Notes under the pieces: model-generated | Seen by the model: the letters and a program-made list of their open reading frames with translations, nothing else | The model's database searches: none | Told to the model about the DNA's origin: nothing | Source: CAYLNK01 sp964384675 | GTDB taxonomy: Bacteria; Acidobacteriota; Thermoanaerobaculia; UBA5066 | Reading direction: 5' to 3' | DNA length: 15,785 bases | NCBI GenBank assembly: GCA_964384675.1 | Contig: CAYLNK010000134.1 | Coordinates: forward strand, 1-15,785 | Translations under genes and position numbers: made by a program | In this document: in pieces, positions 1-8,400 of the stretch | How the letters are laid out: every line of letters begins with the position of its first letter | Numbering within the stretch: the stretch's first letter is position 1

Positions 1-1
1 G

Positions 2-121
2 ACGCCGTCGGCACCGGCGCCCGGGCGTTCGCCTCCGGCTCCGTCCCCGCGCGAGGTCAAGCCGCGGACGCTCACCCCCACGCCGGCGGCGGCGCGCCGG
101 CCCCCCGCGGAGACGGCGTGA
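2..121 (+). CDS. C-terminal end of an unidentified protein (partial, cut by window edge)
   Basis: An open frame runs in from the left edge and stops at TGA 119-121. It encodes about 39 residues rich in Pro and Ala, ending in ARRPPAETA. Its stop overlaps the GTG start of murI as GTGA, the usual arrangement of translationally coupled genes, and this is the main reason to think the frame is real. The low-complexity tail gives no family; it looks like a disordered C-terminus. The frame of murI is also open to the left edge, so the tail could be chance open frame in GC-rich DNA. Confidence 0.45.
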   Translation, partial: TPSAPAPGRSPPAPSPREVKPRTLTPTPAAARRPPAETA

Positions 122-939
122 GCGATCGCCGTCCGATCGGCCTCTTCGACTCCGGGGTCGGCGGCCTCACCGTGCTCAACGCGGTGGCGCGGCGTCTGCC
201 GGGAGAGGACCTCCTCTACCTGGGCGACACCGCGCGTCTGCCGTACGGGACGAAGTCACGCGAGACGGTACGCCGCTACGCGACCCGCGCCGTCGGGCTG
301 CTCCTCTCGCGCGACGTGAAGGCGCTCGTGGTGGCGTGCAATACCGCGACGGCCCTCGCCCTCGACGCGATCGTGGCGCTCTCGCCCGTGCCGGTGGTCG
401 GAGTGGTCCAGCCGGGGGCGCGCGCCGCCGTCCGCCGCGCTCGTGAGCTCGAGGCCGGGGGCGAACGCTCGCCGGTCGCGATCCTGGCGACCGACGCCAC
501 GATCGCGTCGAACGCGTACGGCGCGGCGATCGAGGCGCTCGACCCGGGACGCGAGGTGCTGAACCAGCCGTGCCCGCTCTTCGTGCCGCTCGCCGAGGAG
601 GGGTGGACGTCGAACGACGTCGCACGCCTCACCGCCCTCCGCTACCTGGAAGGGGTCGCGCGCTCCGGCGCCCGCGTCGTGGTCCTCGGCTGCACGCACT
701 ACCCGCTGCTCCACGGCGTCATCCAGGCGGCCCTTCCCGAGGGCACCGCGCTCGTCGACTCGGCCGAGTCGACGGCAGAGGCCCTGGACGCGGCGCTCCC
801 GGCGGAGACCCGGCGGGGAGGAGGCGGCGAGGGGGAGACGCACCTCCTCGTCACCGACGACTCGGAGCGGCTGCGCCGTGTGGCCGGCCGTTTCCTCGGG
901 CGCGAGGCGGCCGCGCTCGAGCTGGTGGAGCTGCCGTGA
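118..939 (+). CDS. murI: Glutamate racemase
   Basis: Converts L-glutamate to D-glutamate in the cytoplasm for peptidoglycan precursor synthesis. The protein is 273 residues, normal for the family. The family signatures are all present: FDSGVGGLTV near residue 10 with the substrate-binding Asp11 and Ser12, the first catalytic cysteine Cys74 in VACNTAT, and the second, Cys192, in GCTHYPLL with His194 next to it. The start is GTG, chosen because FDSGVGG normally lies about ten residues in and because the GTG overlaps the stop of the gene before it. RNase PH follows 34 nt after the stop on the same strand, so the two are probably co-transcribed. An Arg/Gly-rich loop near residues 229-235 is the only unusual part. 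Confidence 0.96.
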   Translation: MSDRRPIGLFDSGVGGLTVLNAVARRLPGEDLLYLGDTARLPYGTKSRETVRRYATRAVGLLLSRDVKALVVACNTATALALDAIVALSPVPVVGVVQPGARAAVRRARELEAGGERSPVAILATDATIASNAYGAAIEALDPGREVLNQPCPLFVPLAEEGWTSNDVARLTALRYLEGVARSGARVVVLGCTHYPLLHGVIQAALPEGTALVDSAESTAEALDAALPAETRRGGGGEGETHLLVTDDSERLRRVAGRFLGREAAALELVELP

Positions 940-973
940 GGAACGACCGGACGGGGGAATGAGAGGAGTCGCG

Positions 974-1729
974 ATGCACAGGAGCGCCAGACCGGACGGA
1001 CGGAAGGCCCTCGAGATGCGCCCGATCAGGATCGAGCGCGACGTCGCCCCGCACGCGGAGGGCTCGTGCCTGATCGTCGCGGGGCTCACGCGCGTCCTCG
1101 TCACCGCGACCGTGGAGGAGAAGGTCCCGCCGTTCCTCCGGGACACGGGCGAGGGCTGGGTCACCGCGGAGTACGGGATGCTCCCGCGCGCCACGCACGA
1201 GCGCTCGCCCCGCGAGGCCGCGCGCGGGAAGCAGTCCGGCCGCACGCTCGAGATCCAGCGCCTCATCGGGCGCGCGCTGCGAGGCGTCGTGGACCGACGG
1301 AAGCTCGGCGCACGCACCGTGACTCTCGACTGCGACGTCCTCGCGGCCGACGCCGGCACGCGCTGCGCGTCGATCACCGGCGCGTACGTCGCGCTGGCGC
1401 TCGCCGTGGCCGGGCTCGGGAAGCGGCGCGAGAGCAGGGAGAGCCCGTTTCGGGAGGCGGTGGCGGCGGTCTCCGTCGGCGTTTCGGAGGGAGGTCTGGT
1501 GCTGCTCGACCTCGACTACGCGGAGGACTCCACGGCCGCGGTCGACCTCAACCTGGTCGGCACGTCGGGCGGACGGATCGTCGAGATCCAGGGGACGGCC
1601 GAGAAGGAGCCGTTCGACGAGGAGCGGCTGACCGAGATGCTGGCCGCCGGAAAGAAGGGGCTGAAGAAGCTCTTCGTCGCGCAGCGCGAGGCGCTGGCGG
1701 GGCGGGTCCCGGAGGAGTGGCTCGTCTAG
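974..1729 (+). CDS. rph: Ribonuclease PH
   Basis: Phosphorolytic 3'-5' exoribonuclease that trims tRNA 3' ends. The 251-residue product has the family landmarks: RPDGR at residues 6-10, the RTLEIQRLIGRALR stretch at 90-103, the phosphate-binding GTR at 128-130 in DCDVLAADAGTR, and the acidic catalytic segment DLDYAEDSTAAVDLN at 179-193. I chose ATG 974 because AGGAG at 964-968 lies 5 nt upstream and RPDGR normally lies within the first few residues. ATG 959 is in frame but has a poorer ribosome site. It lies 34 nt after murI. In many bacteria rph is followed by rdgB (XTP/dITP diphosphatase); here it is followed by a gap and a convergent gene, so that partner is absent from this spot. Confidence 0.95.
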   Translation: MHRSARPDGRKALEMRPIRIERDVAPHAEGSCLIVAGLTRVLVTATVEEKVPPFLRDTGEGWVTAEYGMLPRATHERSPREAARGKQSGRTLEIQRLIGRALRGVVDRRKLGARTVTLDCDVLAADAGTRCASITGAYVALALAVAGLGKRRESRESPFREAVAAVSVGVSEGGLVLLDLDYAEDSTAAVDLNLVGTSGGRIVEIQGTAEKEPFDEERLTEMLAAGKKGLKKLFVAQREALAGRVPEEWLV

Positions 1730-1928
1730 AGGCCAGGGCGCGCGATAAGGGCCCGCTGGCTTCGTTACGGGATCGCGCTGGGCACGCCCAGGCCGATCCC
1801 AGAGACCGTCGCCTTCGGCTCGGGTTGTCGTTCGCTCGGTCGCCCTGCGGCGTGGCGCTGCCACGCCTCGGTCGCCTCGCTCCTCCGCCTTGCCATCGGA
1901 CCCTTCTAGCGCGCCCCAGAAGGGACTC
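1730..1928. other. Gene-free gap between convergent genes, with three stem-loops
   Basis: No convincing reading frame lies here. Three inverted repeats are visible. At 1769-1800, GGGATCG pairs with CGATCCC around an inner CTGGG/CCCAG stem with a 2x2 internal loop. At 1849-1867, GGCGTGGC pairs perfectly with GCCACGCC over a 3-nt loop. At 1901-1924, CCCTTCT pairs with AGAAGGG over 10 nt. The decamer CTCGGTCGCC also occurs twice, at 1835-1844 and 1867-1876. None of the stems is followed by a T tract on either strand. They sit where both rph and the opposing hydrolase gene must end, so RNA 3'-end formation or stabilisation is the likeliest role. Confidence 0.5.
1901..1924 (-). terminator. Possible stem-loop at the end of the hydrolase transcript
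   Basis: The 7-bp arms CCCTTCT and AGAAGGG with a 10-nt loop begin 5 nt beyond the hydrolase stop codon. There is no T run, so this is at best a non-canonical terminator or an RNA-end-protecting hairpin. It could equally serve the opposite strand. Confidence 0.3.
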
Positions 1929-2687
1929 CTAGAGGAACGCCGTCAGCAGCGCCGCGAGCTTCTTCGGGTCCTCCAGCATCGGGTAGTGCCCGAACGTGGC
2001 GACCTCCTCGACGCGGGCGTCCGGACGCGCCTTCAGGATCGCGCGGCATTCCTCGGGGGGCGCCAGCGGATCCTGCTTGCCGCAGACGACGAGGAGCGGC
2101 ATCGACGTCCCCTTGAGCCGCTCGGAGAGCGGCTTGGCGTCGAGGACGCCGTCCACGTACCGCTCCACCGCCCGGAGCACGGCCGGGCCGTCGGGGCCCG
2201 TGCGCGACGCCACGGTCCGCTCGACGAAGCCCTTCTTCCCGGGGCCGTCCACCGCGAAGCCGTAGCCGGAGGCGTTCCGGATGGAGGTCTCGGGCACGCT
2301 CCTCAGCACCGACTGCCGCGACATCCCCTTCCACTTCAGCTTGTCGGTGAAGCCGTAGCTCGAGGAGCCGAGCGGCGAGACGAGGACCAGCTTCTTCACG
2401 AGCCTGGGGAACGTCGAGGCCAGCTCGCCGGCCACGCGGCCGCCGATCGAGTGGCCGACGACCGAGGCGGGGGCGCCGTCCTTCTCGATCTCCGCGGCGA
2501 GCCAGCGCGCGAGGGACGGCTGGTCGTAGCCGTTCTCGGGCTTGGCGGCCGCGCCGGAGCCCGGAAGGTCGAGCGCGACGGCGCGGATTCCCATCAGCTG
2601 GGGGAGCGCCAGGTCCCAGTCGGCCCGTGAGCCGCCGAGGCCGTGCAGCAGGAAGACGGTCGGCTTGTCGGGTTTCTTGGTGGCCAC
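1929..2687 (-). CDS. Alpha/beta-fold hydrolase
   Basis: A 252-residue cytoplasmic serine hydrolase; the substrate cannot be told from sequence. The fold is clear: the oxyanion-hole motif LLHGLGG at residues 13-19, nucleophile Ser80 in GHSIGG (78-83), acid Asp206 in GKQDPLAP, and His234 in FGHYPMLED complete the triad. A cap region lies between about 105 and 190. There is no signal peptide. The layout fits the broad esterase/lipase and C-C hydrolase group (BioH, MhpC and relatives). The start is GTG. No Shine-Dalgarno sequence precedes it, and a -10-like hexamer lies only 6 nt upstream, which suggests a leaderless message. The gene stands alone, convergent with rph and divergent from the proline tRNA. 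Confidence 0.88.
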   Translation of the reverse strand: MATKKPDKPTVFLLHGLGGSRADWDLALPQLMGIRAVALDLPGSGAAAKPENGYDQPSLARWLAAEIEKDGAPASVVGHSIGGRVAGELASTFPRLVKKLVLVSPLGSSSYGFTDKLKWKGMSRQSVLRSVPETSIRNASGYGFAVDGPGKKGFVERTVASRTGPDGPAVLRAVERYVDGVLDAKPLSERLKGTSMPLLVVCGKQDPLAPPEECRAILKARPDARVEEVATFGHYPMLEDPKKLAALLTAFL

Positions 2688-2693
2688 GGAAGG

Positions 2694-2699
2694 GTTTTA
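2694..2699 (-). promoter_or_regulatory. -10-like hexamer TAAAAC before the hydrolase gene
   Basis: On the minus strand TAAAAC (4 of 6 matches to TATAAT) ends 6 nt before the GTG start, and there is no ribosome-binding sequence between. This suggests transcription starting at or next to the start codon. No good -35 is visible. Confidence 0.35.
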
Positions 2700-2718
2700 C
2701 CTCAGGTCGCGTCCGTCC

Positions 2719-2747
2719 TTGCGTCGGAAAGAGGCGCCGACCAGAAT
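2719..2747 (+). promoter_or_regulatory. Candidate promoter of the proline tRNA
   Basis: TTGCGT at 2719-2724 and CAGAAT at 2742-2747 are separated by 17 nt, the optimum spacing for a housekeeping sigma factor. Transcription would begin near 2754, just ahead of the tRNA 5' end. The hexamers match the consensus at 3 and 4 of 6 positions. Confidence 0.4.
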
Positions 2748-2757
2748 GCCGCCCGGA

Positions 2758-2832
2758 CGGGGCGTAGCGCAGCGGTAGCGCAGTTGCTTTGGGAGCAACA
2801 GGTCGCCGGTTCGATCCCGGCCGCCCCGACCA
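2758..2832 (+). tRNA. tRNA-Pro (anticodon UGG), CCA encoded
   Basis: All arms fold. The acceptor CGGGGCG pairs perfectly with CGCCCCG at 2822-2828. The D stem is GCGC/GCGC around AGCGGTA. The anticodon stem is GTTGC/GCAAC with loop TTTGGGA, giving anticodon TGG at 2790-2792. The T arm is GCCGG-TTCGATC-CCGGC, followed by discriminator A and a genomically encoded CCA. The unpaired C1 of most tRNAs is here the C1-G72 pair, the usual identity element of bacterial tRNA-Pro. A UGG anticodon can read all or most CCN codons when U34 is modified. The 3' end lies 1 nt from the stop codon of the convergent phosphodiesterase gene. Confidence 0.97.
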
Positions 2833-2833
2833 G

Positions 2834-3610
2834 CTACGAGATCACGAGCTCCAGAGGCGACGGACGGCCGCTCACCGCACGCACCGCCGGCCCGACTTCC
2901 GCCGGGACATCGGTGATGACGCTCGCGGCGCCGAGCCGGGCCAGGTGGGCGGCGAGCTCGGGGTCGTTCACCGTCCACGGGTGCACCGCGATCTCCTGTT
3001 CCGCGGCGCGCCGGAACAGCTCGTCGGAGACGAGGGCGACCTGCGGGGCGATCGCGCGGCAGCCCTTCGGGAGCGGCGGCCAGAGCGCGCCGTCCACGCG
3101 CGGGGCGGTGCCGTCGAAGTTCAGACACGTCTCGATCGTCGGCTCGATCTCTCTGACGCGCCGGAGCGCGTCCGCCGAGAACGAGAGGACGAGCGCCTTC
3201 TCCACCAGGTGGAGCCCCGTCAGGAGGTTCGCCACCCGGAACTCGAGGAGCCCCACCCTGGGCGACGGGCCGGGCTTCAGCTCGATCAGGTACCGGCCGC
3301 TGCCGCCGTACCGGAGGAGCACGTCGCGGAGCGTCGGGACCCTGCCCTGATGCCCGTCTTTCACCGACGTCAGCTCCAGCAGGTCGACGAGACCGAGCGC
3401 GTGGACGGCCGAGCGCCCGCCGGTGTGGACGACGTCCGGATCGTGGAGCACCACCGGCTCGCCGTCGGCCGTCAGGCGGACGTCCAGCTCGAAGCCGTCG
3501 GCCCCCTCCGACTCGGCGAGGTCGAAGCTGTCGAAGGTGTTCTCGAGGGCCCGGCGGGGGGAGCCGCGGTGGCCGATGACCCGGGGGGTTCCGTCACGAA
3601 AGAAGCTCAT
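2834..3610 (-). CDS. Glycerophosphodiester phosphodiesterase
   Basis: Hydrolyses glycerophosphodiesters, the deacylated phospholipid headgroups, to glycerol-3-phosphate and an alcohol. The 258-residue protein is a single GDPD TIM barrel with the metal and catalytic residues in place: His14-Arg15 in IGHRGSP, Glu41 and Asp43 in FELDV, His56 in VLHDPD, and Glu110/Lys112 in LIELKP. HPWTVND and ITDVP mark the last strands. There is no signal peptide, so it should be cytoplasmic. ATG 3610 was chosen because IGHRG normally lies about ten residues in; an upstream extension in the same frame has no family similarity. No Shine-Dalgarno sequence is at normal spacing. The stop codon abuts the tRNA-Pro gene on the other strand. 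Confidence 0.93.
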   Translation of the reverse strand: MSFFRDGTPRVIGHRGSPRRALENTFDSFDLAESEGADGFELDVRLTADGEPVVLHDPDVVHTGGRSAVHALGLVDLLELTSVKDGHQGRVPTLRDVLLRYGGSGRYLIELKPGPSPRVGLLEFRVANLLTGLHLVEKALVLSFSADALRRVREIEPTIETCLNFDGTAPRVDGALWPPLPKGCRAIAPQVALVSDELFRRAAEQEIAVHPWTVNDPELAAHLARLGAASVITDVPAEVGPAVRAVSGRPSPLELVIS

Positions 3611-3620
3611 GCGCGCGTGG

Positions 3621-3626
3621 ATTATC
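3621..3626 (-). promoter_or_regulatory. -10-like hexamer GATAAT before the phosphodiesterase gene
   Basis: On the minus strand GATAAT (5 of 6 matches to TATAAT) ends 10 nt before the ATG. Transcription 7 nt downstream would leave a leader of only about 3-4 nt. No -35 hexamer is evident at 16-18 nt. Confidence 0.45.
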
Positions 3627-3776
3627 CTCGCCCGCGTGACCGACGACGTGAGACGGCCGAAACCGGCGCGGACCGCGAACCCCGGGTACCGTCCGCGGAC
3701 CGGGTCCAAGACGCGCCTCTCGGTGCTGTCGCCGGCCCCCCCGCCCGAGACCCCGCCCCCCTCCCGCCCGAAGCGG

Positions 3777-4709
3777 ATGGCGAGGAAGGAGCCCCAGAGC
3801 GGACCTCTTCCGGTGCCGATCTCCACGATCGACTGGCTGCTCTCGCGCGACGCGCCGGCCGCCCGGTACGTCGCCCTCCGGGACCTGCTGGCCCGTTCGC
3901 CGAAGGAGATCGAGCTCAGGAAGGCGAAGCAGAGCCTGCTCCGCGACCCGTTCATCAGGGACACCATCCCGCACCTCCGGCGCTCGCTGTCCCCGACGGC
4001 GACGTCCGCCGACCTGGAGCGCCGGTACGAAGGGGGCTACTGGCAAGCCCTCTTCCTGGTCGAGGTCGGATGCGATCTCACCGACAAGGAGATCCGGTAC
4101 GCGGGTGACGTCCTCTTCTCCCGTTTCGAGCGCCTCTTCGTCGAGATCGAACGGGACGAGTCGACCGAGCTGCCCCAGCCGATCTTCTCGATCGTCTGCA
4201 CCACGCTCGCGGCGATGGGCCACGTCAACGACACCCGTCTCCTCTCCGCGGCGGCCCAGGTCGCCCGCAAGCGGGTCACGTCGGCCGGCGATACCTCGGA
4301 CCTCGCCGGGCTCGTGAAAGACCTCCGGTTCCTCGCCACCGTGCCGGAGGAGAAGCGGACGCCGCTGATGACGCGCGCCATCGATTTCTCGGTGGAGCGG
4401 GCGCTCGCGCTCGCGGGGAAAGGGCCGGCGGGGGGCTTCGGAGTCCCGACCGGCGCCGGCACCGATCGGCTCGACCTCCTGGACACGCTCGTCTCGCTGC
4501 GCGTGCCGATGCGCCCGGAGCTGCCGCCGCTCCTGTCGGCGGTCGCCGCCCGCGCCGACCATCGGGCGCGCTGGACGCTCGAGAAGGGTCTGGCCGAGCG
4601 GACTCCGGTCCGGCTGGAGCGGGACGGGGAACTTTCCCGCTGGGTGACGGTCAGAGCCTTACGCGTGCTCCAGAACTACGTCGGCCTCTCGATCGTGGAG
4701 AAGAGATAG
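3777..4709 (+). CDS. Alpha/alpha-toroid (prenyltransferase/squalene-cyclase-like) repeat protein
   Basis: A 310-residue helical protein of unproven function. Three segments resemble proteins usually annotated as squalene-cyclase or prenyltransferase-like: an N-terminal WLLSRDAPAARYVALRDLL, a central VKDLRFLATVPEEKRTPLM, and a C-terminal SRWVTVRALRVLQNY. I see no DDXXDD or QW motifs, so cyclase activity is not supported. ATG 3777 is the most conservative start. GTG 3636 and ATG 3609 are in frame, but they add a Pro/Arg-rich stretch and reach into the divergent phosphodiesterase promoter. None of the starts has a good ribosome site. The lipoprotein gene begins 2 nt after the stop, so the two form an operon. 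Confidence 0.6.
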   Translation: MARKEPQSGPLPVPISTIDWLLSRDAPAARYVALRDLLARSPKEIELRKAKQSLLRDPFIRDTIPHLRRSLSPTATSADLERRYEGGYWQALFLVEVGCDLTDKEIRYAGDVLFSRFERLFVEIERDESTELPQPIFSIVCTTLAAMGHVNDTRLLSAAAQVARKRVTSAGDTSDLAGLVKDLRFLATVPEEKRTPLMTRAIDFSVERALALAGKGPAGGFGVPTGAGTDRLDLLDTLVSLRVPMRPELPPLLSAVAARADHRARWTLEKGLAERTPVRLERDGELSRWVTVRALRVLQNYVGLSIVEKR

Positions 4710-4711
4710 GG

Positions 4712-5356
4712 ATGAGGTGGGAGCGTCCCTTCGCGCTCGCGCTCGCGCTCCCCGCCGTCCTCGCGACCGCGGCGCTCACGGGCTGCGGGGCGGACCTCTT
4801 CGGGCCTCCGGCTCGGGTCGCCACACACGGCTATCGCGCCCTCGCCACGGTCAAGGCAGCGGGCAAGGCCGAGTCGTTCGAGGTCGCGGTGCGCGGCGAG
4901 GATCGCCGGAAGGACCTGCCGGGCGGGGCGTATCTGATCCTGAAGGGCGCGGAGAAGAAGGCGTACCGCGTCGACCCGGCGGCCAAGACCGTCACCGCGC
5001 AGCCGTTCGGATCGCTCGACGACCTCCTCCCGGGACACCCGCTCGCCCCCGGCTTCTCGGAGTGGGCCGAGGCGGCCCGCCGGGGCGTGAAGGAGTTCTC
5101 GCGCGAGAGCGACAGCGTCTTCGCCGGGCACGTCTGCTGGCTCTGGCGCTTCGACGACCGGCCGAACGAGATGCCGTCACCGTCGACGACGTACTGGTGC
5201 GCCCCCGACCTCGACAAGGTCCTGATGCGCGTCGACCGCGAGACGCCGAGCGCGGACGGCACCCGCGAGCTGCGCACCACCGAGCTGACCAACGTCCGGG
5301 TGGGGGCCAGCCCGAAGCTGTTCCAGCTGCCCGAGGGCTTCAAGATCCAGCCCTGA
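4712..5356 (+). CDS. Putative lipoprotein, LolA/DUF4412-like
   Basis: A 214-residue exported lipoprotein. The signal peptide has Arg/Glu near the start, a hydrophobic run at about 7-22 and the lipobox LTGC, so Cys25 would be lipidated. The mature part looks like a beta-rich LolA/DUF4412-type fold: alternating strands, a KAYRVDPAAKTVTAQPF strand pair near residue 89, and a closing FQLPEGFKIQP. Two further cysteines, in HVCWLWRF and TYWCAPDL, could form a disulfide outside the cytoplasm. A role in binding a lipid or hydrophobic ligand is only inference. It starts 2 nt after the preceding gene and must be co-transcribed with it. A separate promoter for the next gene begins at its stop codon. Confidence 0.7.
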   Translation: MRWERPFALALALPAVLATAALTGCGADLFGPPARVATHGYRALATVKAAGKAESFEVAVRGEDRRKDLPGGAYLILKGAEKKAYRVDPAAKTVTAQPFGSLDDLLPGHPLAPGFSEWAEAARRGVKEFSRESDSVFAGHVCWLWRFDDRPNEMPSPSTTYWCAPDLDKVLMRVDRETPSADGTRELRTTELTNVRVGASPKLFQLPEGFKIQP

Positions 5357-5380
5357 CGGGCCGGAACCCCCACCTATAAT
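5353..5380 (+). promoter_or_regulatory. Sigma-70-type promoter of the Asp-box lipoprotein gene
   Basis: A perfect TATAAT lies at 5375-5380, with CTGACG (4 of 6 to TTGACA) at 5353-5358 and a 16-nt spacer. The -35 overlaps the TGA stop of the upstream lipoprotein gene. Transcription near 5387 would leave a roughly 20-nt leader holding GGAGG at 5398-5402, 4 nt before the ATG. CTCC at 5390-5393 can pair with the GGAG core. Confidence 0.65.
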
Positions 5381-5406
5381 CGCGCCTCGCTCCGAGCGGA
5401 GGTTCC

Positions 5407-8400
5407 ATGGCCGTCGTGCGGGCTGTCGTCGTGGCGTCGCTGTGCGTCCTCCTGATGGGATTGCTCGTGTCCAGCTGCGGACTTCCCGTGGATGTCGAGC
5501 TCGGTGAGCTCCCGACCGACCCGCCTGTCTCCGTCGCGGACGTCAGCCCGGCTCCCGTCGACTTCGTGCTCTTTCCGGACCTCGCCTGCGACCTCGACCT
5601 GGACGGGAGTCCCGAGGACTACTCCGACACCGTGATCGCGGCCACGGACGACGGCCTCGACGTCGCGGACGGCGGCGACGCGGGCTTCACCGACGTCGCG
5701 TTCCAGCAGGCCTGGCGGCCCCTGCTCGAGAATGGGAGCCGCGCGCGGGACGCGATCGTGCCGGCCGGCGTCGCCTGCGACGGCTCCTCGGCCTACCTCT
5801 GGGGGACGGGCGGGCTCTACGAGGTGCGGAGCGGGGACAAGACATTCCTGCCGTTCTCGCTTCCCCAGGACGTCGCCGGCAACCAGATCTCGCGGATCGT
5901 CGAGCCCCCCGCGGGGAACCGGGCGGCGCAGGCCTCGTCGGGCCGGATCCTCGCCGGTCTCGTGAACACCACCGGGAGCCTCGGGGCGGCGATGCTCCTC
6001 TGCGAGAAGGCATCCCGCGAGTGCGTGAAGAGGCCGGCCGGCCTCCCCGCCACCACCGGGTTCGGGGAGGGCGCGCGGGACTTCGTCGTGACGCCGGGCG
6101 GGGCGATCGTGGCCGGGATGGCGGGCAAGACGCCGATCTACCGCAGCACCGACGGCGGCGCGAGCTTCAGCCCGGGCGGCACGGGGATGACCGACTTCGC
6201 GAGCGTGCGGCGCTTCCAGGTCTCGGGCGGGGTGATCGTGGCGGCGGCCAACGTCTCGATGTGGCGGAGCGTCGACGAGGGGATCTCGTTCTCGAGGGTG
6301 ACGTCGGGACTGCCCGGCTCCTTCTCTGTCGGCGACCTCGCGGCGCGCGGCGGCACGCTGTACGCCGGCGTCACGACGTCCAGCACGCCGTCGCTCTACC
6401 GGAGCCTGGACGGCGGCGCGTCGTGGGTCGCGGCCGGCGGCAGCCTGTCGCCGGCCACCCAGGTCCGTGGCGTCCGCGCGACGTCCCGCGGGGTCTTCGT
6501 GGCGACGAACGCCGGGGTCTTCAGGAGCACCGACGAGGGCGCCTCGTTCGCGCCGTACAACCGGAACCTCTTCCGCTCGAGCGTGGTGAAGGTCGCGACG
6601 GACGGCGACACCGTCTTCGCCGGCACGTTCCGGAACGTCCGGGGCCTCGCCACGTCGACGGACCAGGGCCGGACCTTCGCCGGGACGAACGACGCGCTCC
6701 GGTACAAGCTCGTGCGGGCGATCTGGGTCCAGGGGACCACGGTCCTCGGCGCCGGAGAGGACGGCATCTTCCGGAGCGTCGATCGGGGTGCGACGTTCGC
6801 GCCCCTCACGGGCAGCGGCCTCCCGACGAACGGACCGTACGTCTACGCGTTCGCACAGACCGGGACCACGCTCCTCGCCGCTCTCAACACGGGCCTCGTC
6901 TACCGGAGCACGGATGCCGGCGCCACGTGGGCCAGCTCCAGCAAGGGGCTCCCGGCGAACGCGGGGGGCTACTCGATGGCGGTGCAGGGCGGCACCGTGA
7001 TCCTCGGCGCCAACAGCCGCGTCTACCGGAGCACCGACGCCGGCGTCAGCTGGTCGGCCGGCGGCGTGCCCTCGCCCGGGCAGGGTGGGTTCCTCGTCTA
7101 CTCGCTCCTGGTCTCGGGGAGCTCGCTCCTCGCGGGGCTCTACGGGTTCGGGAGCCCGGACACCCACGGCCTCTACCGGAGTACCGACGTGGGCATGACC
7201 TGGGAGCCCGCGCAGAACGGGATCCCGTCCAATACACCGGTCAACGCGCTCGCGGCCGCCGGCTCGACGCTCTTCGCCGGGGTCCAGAAGAGCGGCCTCT
7301 TCCGCTCCACGGACGGGGGCGCCACCTGGTCGCTCTTCGAGCGGAGGCTCGCGCCGCAGCCGATCTTCTCGCTCGCGGCGACGGCCGACCGCCTCTACGT
7401 CGGCACCGGCGCGCACGGGCTCGTCTCGATCCCGCTGGCGCACCGCGCCTGGCGTCTCGTCCCGATCGTCCTCGACGTCGACACCGGATCCGCTCACTAC
7501 ACGACGGAGCTGGCGCTGACGAACCGCGGCACCTCCGCGGTCCAGGCGACGCTGCAGTACACGGCGTCGATCGGGAGCGGGTCGGGGAGCGCCGTCGCGA
7601 CGCTCGCCGCGGGGCAGCAGCTCGTGATCCCGGACGCGATCGGGTACCTCCGCACCGGCGGCGTCCCGATCCCGACCGGCGCCTCCGTCGGCGGAACGCT
7701 CCTGGTGACGTTCACCGGTCCGTCGAGCCGCGACGCGGTGTCGGTGACCGCCCGCACCACGACGGCCACGGCCGCACCCCAGCCGGCTGGCGCGGCCGGC
7801 CTGGCGTACAGCGGGGTCGATCCGGCGCTCCTCTGGAACGGCAAGCTGACGCTGTTCGGGCTCCGCTCGAGCGCGGCCGACCGGACGAACGTCGCGGTCT
7901 ACAGCGCCTCCTCCGTCCCCGTCACGTTGAAGGTGACCGCTCACTCCGGCGACGGGAGCGGCGCGAGCGCCGTCGTGGCGTCGGCCGACGAGCTGCCGGC
8001 GTGGGGCTGGAAGCAGTACGACGGAGTCCTCGCGAGAGCCGGCTTCGCGAATGGCTGGGTGACGGTGGAGCGCGTCTCGGCGGGGGGCTCGTTCGGCGCC
8101 TACGCCGCCATCAACGACAACGGCACGAGCGACGGCTCGTTCGTGCTGCCGGTCGGCGCCGAGCCGCGGCCCCCGTACCTGAACGTCCCCGCCCTGGTGG
8201 AGACGGCCACGTTCCTGTCGGAGCTCGTCCTCACGAACGCGAGCGCGAAGCCGGCCACGTTCCGGCTGAGCTACCGCGAGTCGCTGTCGCCCGCCGGCGG
8301 CGCCGGAGGCACGGCCTCGGTGACGGTCGCCGCCGGCACGCAGGTGATCCAGCCGAACGCGATCGCGTACCTGCGCTCACTGGGGCTGACGATCGGGACT

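Noticed and set aside
256..1377. 373-residue minus-strand open frame opposite murI and rph
   Set aside because: No family motifs, and both plus-strand genes are certain.
2758..2832. tRNA-Pro as an integration site for a mobile element
   Set aside because: No integrase, no direct repeat of the tRNA 3' end elsewhere in the window, and the flanking genes look like ordinary chromosomal genes.
5374..7944. 856-residue minus-strand open frame opposite the Asp-box gene
   Set aside because: Low-complexity Arg/Ala/Gly/Glu-rich product with no motifs; it is the shadow of a well-supported gene in GC-rich DNA.
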